From Symbiodinium natans (lineage: Eukaryota > Sar > Dinophyceae > Suessiales > Symbiodiniaceae), in assembly GCA_905221605.1 (NCBI GenBank), contig CAJNDS010000142.1, positions 59,700 to 123,699 of the forward strand: a stretch of DNA of 64,000 bases. Reading direction: 5' to 3'. This document shows positions 18,742-29,872 of the stretch, piece after piece. The position numbers were made by a program, and so were the translations under genes. Position 1 is the first letter of the stretch. Every line of letters starts with the position of its first letter. Below the pieces are notes generated by a model, which did not search any database, was not told the origin of the DNA, and worked only from the letters and a program-made list of their open reading frames with translations.

Positions 18742-19470
18742 GTTTCGAGTTTAGGGTTTAGGGTTTGGGGTTTGGGGTTTAGAGTTTGGGGGGCTATGAA
18801 CTTCGGGATTTGCAGGGTCATATACTTGGGCTTTGATGGGGTTCCCACATAGTAGCTTTTGGGCCCAAGTATATGCTATAGGGGTACATGGACGCTTAGG
18901 GTTTGGGGCTGAGGGCTTAGGTTTCGGGGCAAGTTTAGGGCTTTTGGGCGTCAGTAAGGGTTTACGGTTTGGCACCCTTTCGGGTCTGGGGCCTATAGGT
19001 TTACAGGTCGTAGGGCTTCGCTTTTAGGCTTGGGTTTCTTCAAGTATGTCCCAAAAACGTGAAGGTGGGCTTGCAGGGTTCGGCTGCTACTAAAAAAGAG
19101 GAAAAGTTGTCCCCGTATGTAGTACACGCCTGGTTTAGGGCTTATAGGGCTTTAGGGTCGAGGGTTTTAGGTTTAAGGTTTTACGGTTCTAGGGTCTCGG
19201 GCTCATAGGGGTATTAGTGTTTAGGGTTTAGGGAGGCAGCAGGGAGGAGGACTGGTAAGACAACACCGGGCTTCAGTGCGCAGGACTAAGCACCCTAAAC
19301 CCTAAACCCTTGCTTGGATTTACTGTCTCGCTTGTTGTGTCGGTCTGAAGCCTAGGAGCCCGAGAAAGTGGAGGCCCCAAGTCAGCAGCTCGCGCTACCC
19401 TAATCCCCAAAAGCTCTGAACCCTACACCCCAAACCCTCGACCCTAAACCCTAATTAAACCCTACCCTAC
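18742..19470. repeat. TTTAGGG-type repeats and short unassigned islands
   Basis: TTTAGGG variants alternate with unique sequence. A GTAAG donor-like site near 19255 follows a short G+C-rich island, but no frame is convincing. Confidence 0.55.
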
Positions 19471-19476
19471 GCGCAA

Positions 19477-19586
19477 ATGGGTGCTTTGTCGGAAGCACTC
19501 ACTCGGTATCATCGTTTGGGAGAGCCAGGCTCTACCCGTTGTATCCCGATATATTCCAAGGGCCCGTACTTCAGAAGCCTTTACGG
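19477..19586 (+). CDS. Candidate exon, unknown protein
   Basis: An open frame beginning MGALSEALTRYHRLGEPGST and continuing to a TACGG|GTTTAG donor. It may belong with 18648-18741 on the plus strand, but I did not find a linking intron with matching phase. Confidence 0.4.
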
Positions 19587-20944
19587 GTTTAGGGTTTAGG
19601 TAATGGACCTAAGGGACCATGTAATTGCCATTAGAGCCTTGGACCCTCAATAGGCACTCTGAAGTTCTACAAGTAAAGGTTTGAGTTTAAGGTTCAGTTC
19701 GGGCATACCCATCAGACCCCAAACACGGTGGCAAGGTAACCCGCAATAAGGTAGCCCTGTGTACTTGTTACCGGGTGCTTGCAAGGTTTGGGTAAGGCGT
19801 CGCGTTTGAGGGTTTTTCTAGGATCAACCCTAAACCCTAAACGAGGGGACACGCTTCCTATACTGCTTGCAGGGGTGAGGCCTTACTGAACTATAGGGTC
19901 TTTTCGTTTCAGGAACACTCAATACAAACCCTAAACCTAAGACCCAAATAACACTCGGGGCATACATGTTTTTACACTTTCGCTGGTTCTTCCTCTCTAA
20001 CTCTGGAGTTCTAAACCCTCCACCCTAAACGCCCTAGAGGCCCTAAAGACACTCCGTCGCAGTTCGCCTTGGTATGATGTGGAAGTATCTCACCCCCCAT
20101 CTCGGCTAGGCCGGCCTGGACAAGCCCGAGAATGGGGATTGAGCTAAAGTACAGGGTTCAGGGTTTAGGGTTTGCGATTTAAAATATCGGGTTTTGGGCA
20201 GCAACGGGAGCATGCAGAGCTTATCAGTTTTCAGGAGGTTTCGGGTTTTCGGGGGTTGCGAAATTGCGGGTCCTGTAAGCACAATCAACGACCGGGGAGT
20301 AGGCTTCAGGGCTTAGGCGCACCAAAGACCCCAAAAGGCCCAACACAAACAGATCACCCATCAACCAAAATCTTTGAAAATAACTCAAGTAAGGGTCTAA
20401 GGTTCAGGCTTCAGGGCTTGGGGGATTAGTCTTTTCGCGTCGGGTATATTCAGGTAAGTTATGTTGGGAGATCCGGGAATCCACACATGATGTGAACCCT
20501 CCGGCCCACACCGTGGTAGCGAAGATGCAGGAATCATTCCCGCCTAAAACCATGAACCCTAAAGATCAAGATAGGGCGGCCCTAAGGGGAGGAGGGGGGG
20601 GGGGGGGGGAGATACCGAACCTCAGGGAAGCATACAGAATGCTTAGGGCTTAGGAGTACATGAAGGGGTCCTGGGTTACCCACCACCCCCTTGGATTGGC
20701 CTTGGACCCTCCTCCCTACACCCTAAACCCTAAACCTTTTTGGAGTTTAGGGCTTAGGGCAGTTTAGGGTTTCAAGGACATTGTAACGAAAGAGCCTGGT
20801 TCCCCAACCAACCTCAGCAAGAAAAAGCCCCGTTTTGGGCCTAGTGGGGTTCGTACAAAAGGAGACACTGAACCCTGCCTACATTAGCCCGCTTGTACAC
20901 CCTCCTCAACCCTAAAGCCCCAAACCCAAAACCCTAAAACCCTC

Positions 20945-21260
20945 AACCTTGCTACCCTTCCAGGCGGGTAGGCAATTCCCCGCCAGTCCTTGGCGGGGTA
21001 GGTTCCGTTCCACGGTGCATCCAAAGTTCATTCCAAAATCGCAAAAAAGTCCTATTCGTGTCCTTCGTCCAGCTCTTGTTCCAGCAGGCCCAGATGTAGT
21101 GGCAAGCATAGAGCTCCAACTAAAAATGACTGCAGAACTGCTCCACATCATTCCTCGCCCAGTCACTGGAGCTTCGTCACCATGAAGCACAATTGGCACC
21201 ACCTTCTCCAACTCATCCAAGTTCATGTGCACGAGTGGGTGGGATTCCCATTGAGGAAAG
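20945..21260 (-). CDS. Exon of a dinoflagellate HGD-x-x-PVTG family protein (function unknown)
   Basis: The minus strand reads ELEKVVPIVLHGDEAPVTGR and then SSAVIFSWSSML. From memory, HGDG.PVTG..KSW-type segments followed by a tryptophan-containing FSW motif occur in large repeated gene families of Symbiodinium-like genomes with no known function. The fragment stays open for about 100 residues. The N-terminal boundary and splice sites were not fixed. The overlapping plus-strand frame (20949-21185) is taken as its shadow. Confidence 0.45.
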
Positions 21261-21269
21261 CTTACAGCA

Positions 21270-22095
21270 AACCCCAAACCCTAAACCCCACAGACCTGAA
21301 CCCCAAACTCTAAACCTAAACCCTGAACCGTAAACCCCCCACATCCCCAGCCCCAAACCCCAAACCTAAACCCCAAACCCCACCACCTAAACCCTAAACC
21401 CTAAACCCTAAACCCAAAACCCGCAACCTAAACCCTAAACCCTAGACCCCAAACCCCAAAACCCTAACCCCAAACCCTACAACCTCAAACTAAACCCTAA
21501 ACCCTAAACCCCAAACCCCACAGCCTAACCTAAACCCTAAACCCCAACCCCTACAACCTCAAACTAAACCCTAAACCCTAAACCCCAAACCCCACAGCCT
21601 AAACCCCAAACCCTCAACCCTAAACCACACACCCCAAACCCCACAACATAAACCATAAACCCAAAACCCTAAACCCCAAACCCTAAAGACCACAACTCGA
21701 AACACAACACCCTACGCGTTTTCCGGGTTGCCTCCAAAGCCCCGGCTCTCGTGGCGGCAAGACGCAGAAGCCGCATGGCATCCTTAAGTGGGGTTTGGGG
21801 TTTAGGGTTTAGGGTTTGGGGCTTTGGGTTTAGGCATAGGGTTTGGGGTTTAGGGGTTTGGGGTTGGGGGGTTTGGGGTTTAGGGTTTAGGGTTTGGGGT
21901 TTATGGTTTGGGGTTTAGGGTTTGGGATTTAGGGTTAGGGTTTTGGGGTTTGGGGTTTGGGGTTTGGGGTCTGGGGTCTGGGGTCTGGGGTTTGGGGTTT
22001 GGGGTTTGGGGTTTGGCAAGGCTTTTGGGTTTGGGATTCGAGGGCTTAAAGATGGAGTTTAGTTTGGGGTTTGGGGCCTGAGGGTGTATACCCTC
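21270..22095. repeat. Dense telomere-like block that inverts in the middle
   Basis: 21270-21710 is CCCTAAA/CCCCAAA oriented. After a unique island at 21711-21785, the block continues as TTTAGGG/TTTGGGG. The island therefore sits between inverted telomere-type arms, the arrangement typical of exons in this window. Confidence 0.75.
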
Positions 22096-22115
22096 AAGCG
22101 TGTAAATCCCATAAG

Positions 22116-22197
22116 TTGGGACGTTCCCCCTGATACTAACAGTCCTCAATGGGGATGAAATCCATTAAGGACTGTTAGTATATGGGGAACATCCCAA
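22116..22197. mobile_element. Short inverted-repeat element (family GGGA(C/T)GTTCCC), copy 1
   Basis: TTGGGACGTTCCCCCTGATA and ACTAACAGTCC on the left face GGACTGTTAGTATATGGGGA and ACATCCCAA on the right. The terminal repeats are about 30 bp in an 82-bp hairpin. A related element lies at 36704-36799. Confidence 0.65.
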
Positions 22198-22236
22198 ACC
22201 TAAACCACAAACCCCAAACCCGAAACCAACCCAAAA

Positions 22237-22386
22237 ATCGGCCTTACTACCAATCGCATCGCCCTGAAACATGCCAGAAACGAACACCCTCTGCGCGCCT
22301 TGGCGCGGAGCAGCTGCGAGGCGTGGAAGAGGCGGAAGAGGGCTGCTGGCGAGGCCTCATGCTCACTTGGGAATTTCCGGGTCCAG
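22237..22386 (+). CDS. Candidate exon, basic, unknown protein
   Basis: Fifty open codons (IGLTTNRIALKHARNEHPLR..., then EAWKRRKRAAGEAS) end at GTCCAG|GGTTTAG or one base later. A second plus frame is also open (22182-22400), so phase is uncertain. It directly follows the hairpin element at 22116-22197. Confidence 0.4.
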
Positions 22387-23341
22387 GGTTTAGGGTCTAG
22401 GGTTTAGGGAGTCTAAGTCTAAGCCCAGACCCCTGCGAGGATCCAAAAAGCAGATCCCCTTGGGTTTAGGGTTCAGGGTTTATAAGGTTTAGGGTTCTCA
22501 AGAATGACCCCATAGTAGTGTAGGGTACTATTTGGGGGTTCCACTTCTTGGATCCTCCCAGAGGTCTGAGAGGTTCAAAGCATAGGCCCTAACCCTAAAC
22601 ACTAAACCCTATAAACCCTAGACCCTCAACCCTAAAGCGAGCTTCAAAGGCTTTGGGACTCCTAGGACCTCGATTTACTACGATTTCCTGAAGAACCCAA
22701 GGGGATCATGAGTATTCTTCCTGAAAGAGGGATTATTGTCTTCTCTTTTTTGGAAGTTCTTCAGCACATCGTAGTTTAGGGGTTCAGGGTTGCGGATAGC
22801 GTCTCCGAGCCGGCAAACCAGTACCAGGCTCCACGGCTTGTTTCGGTGTTAGGGTTTAGGGTTCAGGGTTGAGGGTTTAGGGTTTAGGGCTTAGGGACCT
22901 GCTTTTTATCTGGTTGGTCCAAGAATCAGAGGCCAGGAACCAGCAATTGTAATTGTGAGCTTTGTGAGGGTTCTGCCTATAAACCTTAAACCCTAAACCC
23001 TAAACCCTCAACCCTGAACCCCCTGAACCCTGAACCCTCCCAACCTCCGGCACTGACTTTCTCCGCCATTCTCGGGTCGCCTTCCGGAAACCCTCGTCTC
23101 TGCCTTGACCCGGCGTACGCTTCTTCGAAAGCCCGACTCTGAAACTCGACTCGGAGGTTCATGGGTTTGCAGGGTTTAGGGGTAGTGTTTAGGCTCTAGA
23201 GTGACTTTAGGGAGTAGGGCTTAGGGATTAGGGCTTAGGGTTTAGGGTCTAGAGTGAGTTTATGGTTTAGGTTCTTGGGGCTCGTTTGGGGTTTTGTGGT
23301 TTAGGGTTCGAAATTTGGGGTCTCTCAACCCACGAATCACG

Positions 23342-23447
23342 AACCTTCAAGTACTCTGGTGCTGCATCTTCACGTCAGACGCGTCGACGCACCGCCAAGG
23401 GTCTCGAGTTTGTTGAAGTCGACGTGTTATGGCCTTTTACGCCGTAA
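23342..23447 (+). CDS. Candidate terminal exon ending in TAA
   Basis: The frame KYSGAASSRQTRRRTAKGLE continues with FVEVDVLWPFTP and a TAA stop. It lies outside telomere-type repeats and has balanced codon use. The upstream splice site is unclear (TTCAAG|T). Confidence 0.35.
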
Positions 23448-24054
23448 AGCCGAAAACCCCAAAACCCAAGGTTATCAGGTTACGAAGCACTGAAGTTGTT
23501 GTGGTCCAAGTGCCATTTACACCCCAAACCCTACACACACGCACCGGCTTCGAGGCGAGGCAGACTTGAGGAAGAAATCTCAAACCCAAAAAGCGCTAAA
23601 GACCCTCAAGTGTTTAGGTCTTAGCGTTGTTATCCCCCGAACAGCGGATCCCACCCTGAACCTGTCTTTCCAGTGCAGAATGGCTATGCTCCCTCACCAG
23701 TATAGCCGGCCAACTAGAACCAAAAAACCCCAAAAACCTCTTTAAACATCTAGAAGGACTAGAATTCGCTAAAACCCCTCCGTCCCCCCCCCCCCCCCAC
23801 ACAAAAAAACATAAGAAGAAGAAGAAAAGCAGCAAAAGCCTAAATGCCCCAACAAACCCTGGACGACCCAGAACAAACATGAACAACCACAAGAGAGCTA
23901 AACCCGACGGACCTGCTCCCAACCCTGAACCCTAAACCCTAGACCCACGACCCCTGGCGCTATGTTGCCATCTTCATCCCAGATGGCAACACAAAAAACG
24001 ATGAAGCTGGCGGTTTCCAAGACGTACTGGTTCTTCGTAGGGGATGAGGGAATG

Positions 24055-24237
24055 AGGCACCCTGATTCCCCTATATGTATATATATATATATACCCGCTA
24101 AGGGATTTTTTTTGGGTGCCTACTTCCCGACCCTAAACCTAAACCCTAAACCCTACAAGGAATGAGGCACCCTACATTCCCCTATATATATATATATATA
24201 TATGCTTCCCCCCCCCCCCCCCCCCCAGAGATCTACC
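24055..24237. repeat. Two copies of a GAGGCACCCT-TCCCCTATA-(TA)n composite
   Basis: AATGAGGCACCCTGATTCCCC followed by (TA)n and CCCGCTAAGGGATTTTTT occurs at about 24051. AATGAGGCACCCTACATTCC followed by (TA)n, poly-C and AGAGATCTACC occurs at about 24160. The CCCGCTAAGGG...GGTGCCTACTTCCCGACCC tail returns near 26760-26800. Confidence 0.6.
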
Positions 24238-24639
24238 TTTTTCTAATGCTTTTACTATCCAGAATCCCTTCCGATCTAGTCCCTCGTAACAATAGCTAGC
24301 CGATCCTGCACCAACCCAAGACACCGAACCGGCAATTAAGAGGGAAATAGTGAAAAGGTCTTTGCTCATTGTGTTCTCGCGTCTCCGGGGCTTACAGTAC
24401 ATGATTTTTCCGCATCACCTTTGCGCTCGAATACTTCCTAGTCTTATGGTTCGAGGATCTCCAGTAGCTGTAGTTGATATGCAATACATATACCCTATAT
24501 ACATACATGCAGTGGGTACTTATTCTACTTTCCTTTGCATTTCCACAGGAGGCGAGGCCTACAAACATAGGCAGAACTCTATGGGATTTACGGTTAGGAT
24601 TTAGGCCTCAAGGCCTACAATATATAGGGGTATAAGGTG

Positions 24640-25170
24640 CTAATCCTATAGATTTTAGCGTTATAGCCCGAAACTCTATATGCCTGAAGGCTTAAGGAAA
24701 ACAGTAAAGTGGTTAAATCCCTGAGGGTTTAGGGTTCTGTTTTTGCAATGCCCTGAACCTTCAACCCTAAACCTTTAACCCCTCATAGCGTTTAGGGTTG
24801 ATAAACCCTGAAAAACCGTAACCCTATAGGGCCCTATAGGGTCTAGGGCTTGACCTTAAACCTTCAACAACCTTATAGGGCTTAAAGGTTTTAATGCCTA
24901 AGCCTGATGTACCTAAGGTCTGGGCATTTATACCTTCAGCGTGACAACCCTACACCCTATATGCCTTAAGGCTTAAGGAAAACAGTAAAGGGTTAAACCC
25001 CTGAGGGTTCTTCAGCGTTATAACCCTAAACCGTTTATGCTTTCAGGGTTAGGGAAAGCAGTAAAGGGGTTAAATCCCTGAGGGTTCTTCAGCGTTCTAA
25101 CCCTAAACCCTATATGCTTTAAGGCTTAAGGAGTAACAGTAAAGGGGTTCAATCCCTGAGGGTTTAGGGT
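24640..25170. repeat. Diverged repeat: GCTTAAGGAAAACAGTAAAG...AAATCCCTGAGGG
   Basis: At least four copies (near 24690, 24968, 25044 and 25121) share GGAAA(A/G)CAGTAAAG-GGTTAAA-CCCTGAGGGTT and are separated by diverged sequence mentioning CAGCGTTATAACCCTA. 25170-25850 is similarly degenerate, with no open frame I can support. Confidence 0.6.
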
Positions 25171-25859
25171 TGGGTTGTTGCAATGCCCTCTTACACCCTG
25201 AACCTTGAACCCTTATAGGGTTAAAACCCTATAGGGCTACCCCGAATAGGGTAGACAAACTCTGCAAAAACCTAAACCTTTAAACCCCAGAGGCTTAAAT
25301 TTTTTGAACCTCAACCTTTAAACCTATAGCGTTTCAAGGTAAGCTATTCGATTTAAATACCTAGCCCTACAGTGATTAAGGCCTAAACCAGTTTGAATGC
25401 CCAAACCTAGGTTTCAATCCCCAGACCTTAAACCTTTAACAACCCTTATAGGGCTTCAAGGTTTCAATGCTGGGCATTTATACCTTCAGTGCCTGTGCGC
25501 TGAACACCCTCGAACCTTTTAGACCCCTAGAGGGTTTAGGGTTCATGTTTTCATACCTATAAACCTTAAACCCTTGAGGTTTAAACTCTATGGGCTTAGC
25601 TTTAAATGACTAAATCTTGAGCCCTAAGCCTTGAAACCTTAACCCTATAGGGTTTAAAGGTCGAGAGTTTAGGCTGAACTACCGGCTCAAGTTTGAATGC
25701 CTAAATCGTAAACCCTAAACCGTAACACCTTAACCCTATAGGGTTTAGTTTTAATTGCCGGCTTAGGTTCTAATGCCTCAACCTGAAGCCCTAAACCTTC
25801 AAACCTTAGCCATATGGGGTTCCGTGAGTTTTGAACTTCAATCTAGAGTTTTGAGCTTC

Positions 25860-26575
25860 AAAACTCCGGAATCCAACATTCAAGATTCAAGATTGCAGGA
25901 AAAGTCTCCACGGGATCTTGAATCCTGGAACCTGGAGTTTTGAAAATCAACAACTGAAACGTTTCCGTTTCAATTGAAACGGCCGGGATCCAAGATCCAA
26001 GATCTAAGATTTCCCTGAACTCTTGCTGAGGCATCCTGGAATCCTAGATCTCGAAAACCGGCCGGTTCAATTGAAACGTTTCCGTTTCAATTGAAACGGC
26101 CGGGATCCAAGATCCAAGATCCAAGATTTCCCAGGACTCTTGCCGAGGCATCTTGGAATCCTAAATCCAAAACCGGCCGTTTCAATTGAAACGGAAACAT
26201 GTCAACTGAAACGGGCAGAATAAAGATATGGGATTCCAAGATGCCTCTGCAAGAGTCCTGGGAAATCTTGGATCTTGGATCATGGATCCCGGCCGTTTCA
26301 ATTGAAACGGAAACGTTTCAATTGAAACGGCCGGGATCCAAGATCCAAGATCCAAGATTTCCCAGGACTCTTGCCGAGGCATCTTGGAATCCTAAATCCA
26401 AAACCGGCCGTTTCAATTGAAACGGAAACATGTCAATTGAAACGGGCAGAATCCAAGATATGGGATTCCAAGATGCCTCGGCAAGAGTCCTGGGAAATCT
26501 TTGATCTTGGATCTTGGATCCCGGCCGTTTCAATTGAAACGGAAACGTTTCAATTGAAACGGCCGGCTTTCGAAA
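25860..26575. repeat. Array of palindromic units built on CCGTTTCAATTGAAACGG
   Basis: The 18-bp perfect palindrome CCGTTTCAATTGAAACGG, often doubled around GAAACGTTTC, alternates with a segment reading GATCCAAGATCCAAGATTTC, then CCAGGACTCTTG and CCGAGGCATCTTGGAATCC. Successive units occur in opposite orientation (26220-26300 versus 26335-26400), so long inverted repeats can pair. Spacing between repeated segments is about 110-125 bp. Open frames inside are repeat-derived. Confidence 0.85.
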
Positions 26576-26880
26576 TCTTTGAAGAGAGTTCTGAATGGCG
26601 TCGTGGGCATTATCATTGTGAGGCAGACGGATTTTATTGCATTGCGAAAATTCACTATGAAGCAGACGGACTTTGTTGCATTGTTGAAAAAAAAGGTGGG
26701 AAACGGTAGATCTTTAGGGGGGGGGGGGGGGGGTACCATATATATATATATATATATATACCCGCTAAGGGGTTTTTTAGGGTGCCTACTTCCCGACCCG
26801 AAACCCGAAACCCGAAACCCTAAACCCTAAACCCCCTAAACCCTAAACCCCACACCCCAAACCCCAAACCCTAAACCCTA
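26570..26880. repeat. Duplicated GCAGACGG(A)TT segment, poly-G and (TA)n composite
   Basis: GAGGCAGACGGATTTTATTG and GAAGCAGACGGACTTTGTTG are adjacent diverged copies. They are followed by GGTAGATCTTTA, a poly-G tract, (TA)n and CCCGCTAAGGGGTTTTTT, matching the composite near 24.1 kb, then CCCGAAA/CCCTAAA repeats. Confidence 0.6.
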
Positions 26881-27354
26881 AACCCTAAGAGAGCCCGGCG
26901 GGTATCGTTGTGGGTTTTCAGGCTTGGGTTTTGTGCTTCGGGTTTCCCAAGGCAAGGGGCTCTTAACTAGTGCTTACTTGGAGGGCCATGGGTATTTTTT
27001 TATATGGTAACTACACTGATAGATAGCACTACTTAGGCTGCTTCAGACAGGTCAGTTCCTGAGGGGGCATGGTCGTTTATAAGGGGCCTGGTAAACTCTC
27101 ACCAGAAGCCACTTAGGTTTAGGGTTTTAGGGTTTAGGGTTACCCCAACCGTAGACCCTAAACAACACGCACCAACAACAGTCACATAAAACCTACTTCA
27201 CATCGCGTTTGTAGGTGTTGGGCTTCATGAGTTCCGAATTCAGGGTGTTTAAGGCTTGCTATCAATGGTTTCGGGTTTCGCGTTAAGGCGTCGGTGTAGG
27301 GCTTAGGGCTTAGGGCTTGGGGCTTAGCGCTTAGGGCTTAGGGCTTAGGGTGAG

Positions 27355-27456
27355 ACGATTTATGCTGTTGAAAACCACCATCGTGCCGAAGTGACTCAGA
27401 AGTCCGCGGTCGCGATCCGGCAAGACATGGAACAGCTGTCTCGCCGGACGTCCTGA
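27355..27456 (+). CDS. Candidate terminal exon ending in TGA
   Basis: The frame TIYAVENHHRAEVTQKSAVA continues with IRQDMEQLSRRTS and TGA. It follows degenerate TTAGGGC repeats ending GGGTGAG. A minus frame (27396-27701) overlaps and is less protein-like in this part. Confidence 0.35.
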   Translation, partial: TIYAVENHHRAEVTQKSAVAIRQDMEQLSRRTS

Positions 27457-27639
27457 TGTCCCTTCTGACAAACTGCATCTGTTAAAGTATTCTCAAGTGA
27501 GCTGGCCATAGAAACGCCACACTTCATAAAGTCTAAAGAATTCTTCCCAAAGATAGGGGAACCCCCTATATACCCCCAATATATGTTCAGCCATCTTATG
27601 TTAAACTTTTTCATGAAGGGTAAACTCCACAACCTGACA

Positions 27640-28110
27640 TTCGGACACCCAAACCCCAAACCCCAAACCCCAAACCCCAAACCCCAAACCCCAAACCCCA
27701 AACCCTAAACCCTAAACCCTAAACCCTAAGCCCTAAGCCCTAAGCCCTAAACCCTAAACCCGAAACCCCAAACCCTAGCTCGGCCTGAGCTTGGCCCACT
27801 TGAAAGTCGGCTGTGCAGCCGTGGCATCTTTCAGCTGAAGTCTATGTACACATCGAGGGGCCCACGTGTGCACGACTGAGGGGTTTAGGCTTTAGGGTTT
27901 AGGGTTTAGGGTGTAGGTGTAGGGATTGGGGTTTGGGGTTTATGGTTTAGTTTAGGGTTTAGGGTGTAGGGTTTAGGTTTTGGGGTTTATGGTTTAGTTT
28001 AGGGTTTAGGGTTTAGGGTTTAGGGTTTAGGGTTTAGGGTTTAGGGTTTAGGGTTTCGTTTAGGGTTTAGGGTTTAGGGCCCTCACAATGAAGCCTACAG
28101 GGTTGCAGGG
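27640..28110. repeat. CCCCAAA/CCCTAAA block inverting to TTTAGGG
   Basis: 27645-27770 is CCCCAAA/CCCTAAA. A unique island follows at 27780-27880, then TTTAGGG variants to about 28080. Confidence 0.75.
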
Positions 28111-28506
28111 TAACCTACAAAAGGTCCTGCTCCCTGAATGAGGTTTATGCAGAGATCTGACCCCCAAAGCAACAAGGGCCAGCCGGCGGGGGGGGGGGGG
28201 GGGCGGGGGGAGTTTTAGATTAGATCCCAAAACGCCTTAACCCCCGGAAGCCCCTAAGCCCTAAACTCGAAAACCTCTAAAACCGCAAACTCCAGGCCGC
28301 CCTACACCCGCAAACCTCTAAAACCCTAAACTCCTAGGCCACGAAGGCCAAGACCCCAGGGGCGCGCCCCGAAACTCACTTCTCAACTGAAAGGGACTTG
28401 CGCTGTCCAGCCCTTCCGCAATGTTCGCGCCGAGGGTTTAAGGCCTTTTGGGGCTGACGCTTTCTTAAGGAATGAAACCCTAAACCCTAAACCCTAAACC
28501 CTAAAC

Positions 28507-28602
28507 CCTAAATGATCTAAGGGTCGCATGCTTAAGTTCGGCTTTTGCTTTTGCTTGGAAGGTCTTGGCTTCATGCAAGCGAGACCTCCTTGGGCGCTTG
28601 TT
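28507..28602 (-). CDS. Candidate exon, lysine/alanine-rich
   Basis: The minus strand reads KRPRRSRLHEAKTFQAKAKA and on to ELKHATLRS, within an island bounded by CCCTAAA on the left and TTTAGGG on the right. Composition resembles the basic modules at 31.7, 37.5 and 38.9 kb. Splice sites are ambiguous (AACAAG|C). Confidence 0.3.
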
Positions 28603-29009
28603 TCAGGCTGGTTTAGGGCTTAGGGTTTAGGGTTTAGGGTTTAGGGTTTAGGGTTTAGGGTTTAGGGTTTAGGGTTTAGGGTTTAGGGTGATCCCTGGGA
28701 TTCTATGCGGGTTTAGCAGGGCCCATGCTAGGTTGCCCAGTAACCTAGGATTAAAAAGGGTGCCCTTTTTTGCTTAAAGGGGTTTCTAGGGGAACCTAGA
28801 GCCCCAAAAAAGGGAATAAGGGCACTTCTGGGCATCCTAGCATGTAGTAGACTCCTGCACACTACCTCACCAGGGTCAAGCTCTTGGGGTTTCAGGGTTT
28901 AGGGTTTCAGGGCTTTAGTGTTTAGGGTTCGGGTTTAAGGGTTTTGGAGTTTAGGGTTTTGGGCCAAAAGCGCCCAGCCAAGGCATTGCAAGCGCCCAGG
29001 AGCATGCAG

Positions 29010-29058
29010 GCATCAAGGATCGGATTGCTTGAGGAGGCGAGCGCCGCCAGAAACCCCA
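29010..29058 (+). CDS. Candidate exon with canonical GTGAGT donor
   Basis: A CATGCAG|G acceptor is followed by ASRIGLLEEASAARNP and a CCCCA|GTGAGT donor (16 codons plus one base). This is one of the few standard 5' splice sites in the window and supports a plus-strand gene near 29 kb. Confidence 0.45.
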
Positions 29059-29163
29059 GTGAGTTGCATCTGGTGAACTCGATGCGGCACCCTAAGCCCT
29101 AAACCCTAAGCCCTAAAGCCCCAAACCCTAAACCCTAAGCCCCTTAAACAAAAGAACCTACAG

Positions 29164-29247
29164 CAAGCTCTGGTGGGCTTAAGACCAGAAATCCCGGATG
29201 CTTCGGCAAACCGTAACAAGAAGCGTCTAAGACTCTACGGAATTAGG
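29164..29247 (+). CDS. Candidate exon, basic, unknown protein
   Basis: CCTACAG| is followed by 28 in-phase codons, QALVGLRPEIPDASANRNKK and on to RLRLYGIR, ending AGG|GTCTCG. Flanks are telomere-type repeats on the left and a TCGGGTTT-type stretch on the right. Confidence 0.45.
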
Positions 29248-29286
29248 GTCTCGGGCTTCGGGTTTGCGTTTGGGTTGGGCTGCAAG

Positions 29287-29398
29287 TTACAAACCTGTAG
29301 CTCTGTTTGCACCTACAGCTTCGGAATTTGTCATTCTACCTCCGCCCAAACAGAGTAGGAAAACAACAACATCAGACTGCAGGTCTACAAAGTCCCAG
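29287..29398 (+). CDS. Candidate exon with GTAAG donor
   Basis: The plus strand reads YKPVALFAPTASEFVILPPP, then KQSRKTTTSDCRSTKSQ, ending TCCCAG|GTAAGCC. The start may be at TGCAAG| or at a later AG in the same frame. The next island (29489 on) can continue in phase as LLEA followed by a stop, or in another phase as YLKPEMPPKTS. Confidence 0.5.
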
Positions 29399-29740
29399 GT
29401 AAGCCCTCCCTAAACCCTAAACCCTAAACCCTAAACCCTAAACCCTAAACCCTAAACCCTAAACCCTAAACCCTAAACCTCTCATCAGCTACTTGAAGCC
29501 TGAGATGCCTCCAAAAACCTCAAGGTGCTGAGGATGAAGGGATGCCCGAACCCTGAATCCTAAAAACCTGCCAGGCGCTTAAACCCTCAACCACTCAAGC
29601 CTCGGGTTCCTGTAGGCCCTTAAGCCCTGAAGCCCTGAAGCCCTGAAGCCCTAAACCCTAAACCCTAAACCCTAAACCCCAAACCCTAAACCCTAAACCC
29701 TAAACCCCAACCCCAGGGCGCCCTTCTCTGGCCTCCTCAG

Positions 29741-29872
29741 GAAGCGGCCCAACTAGGCGCTGGCGCGCTTCGATGTGCTACGCGCAGGAACTCAGATGAT
29801 GGCGGCCCACCAACACATGGGGTGCTTGGTGGGTGGCCTTGTCCCTGGCGGCGTGAAGTTGGGGGAGCTCCG
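29741..29872 (+). CDS. Candidate exon, phase 0 to 0
   Basis: CTCCTCAG|G opens 44 codons (EAAQLGAGALRCATRRNSDD...) ending GCTCCG|GTTTAGGG. The donor is the first GT of a TTTAGGG block. It could belong to the plus-strand gene at 29.0-29.4 kb or to a neighbour. Confidence 0.4.
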
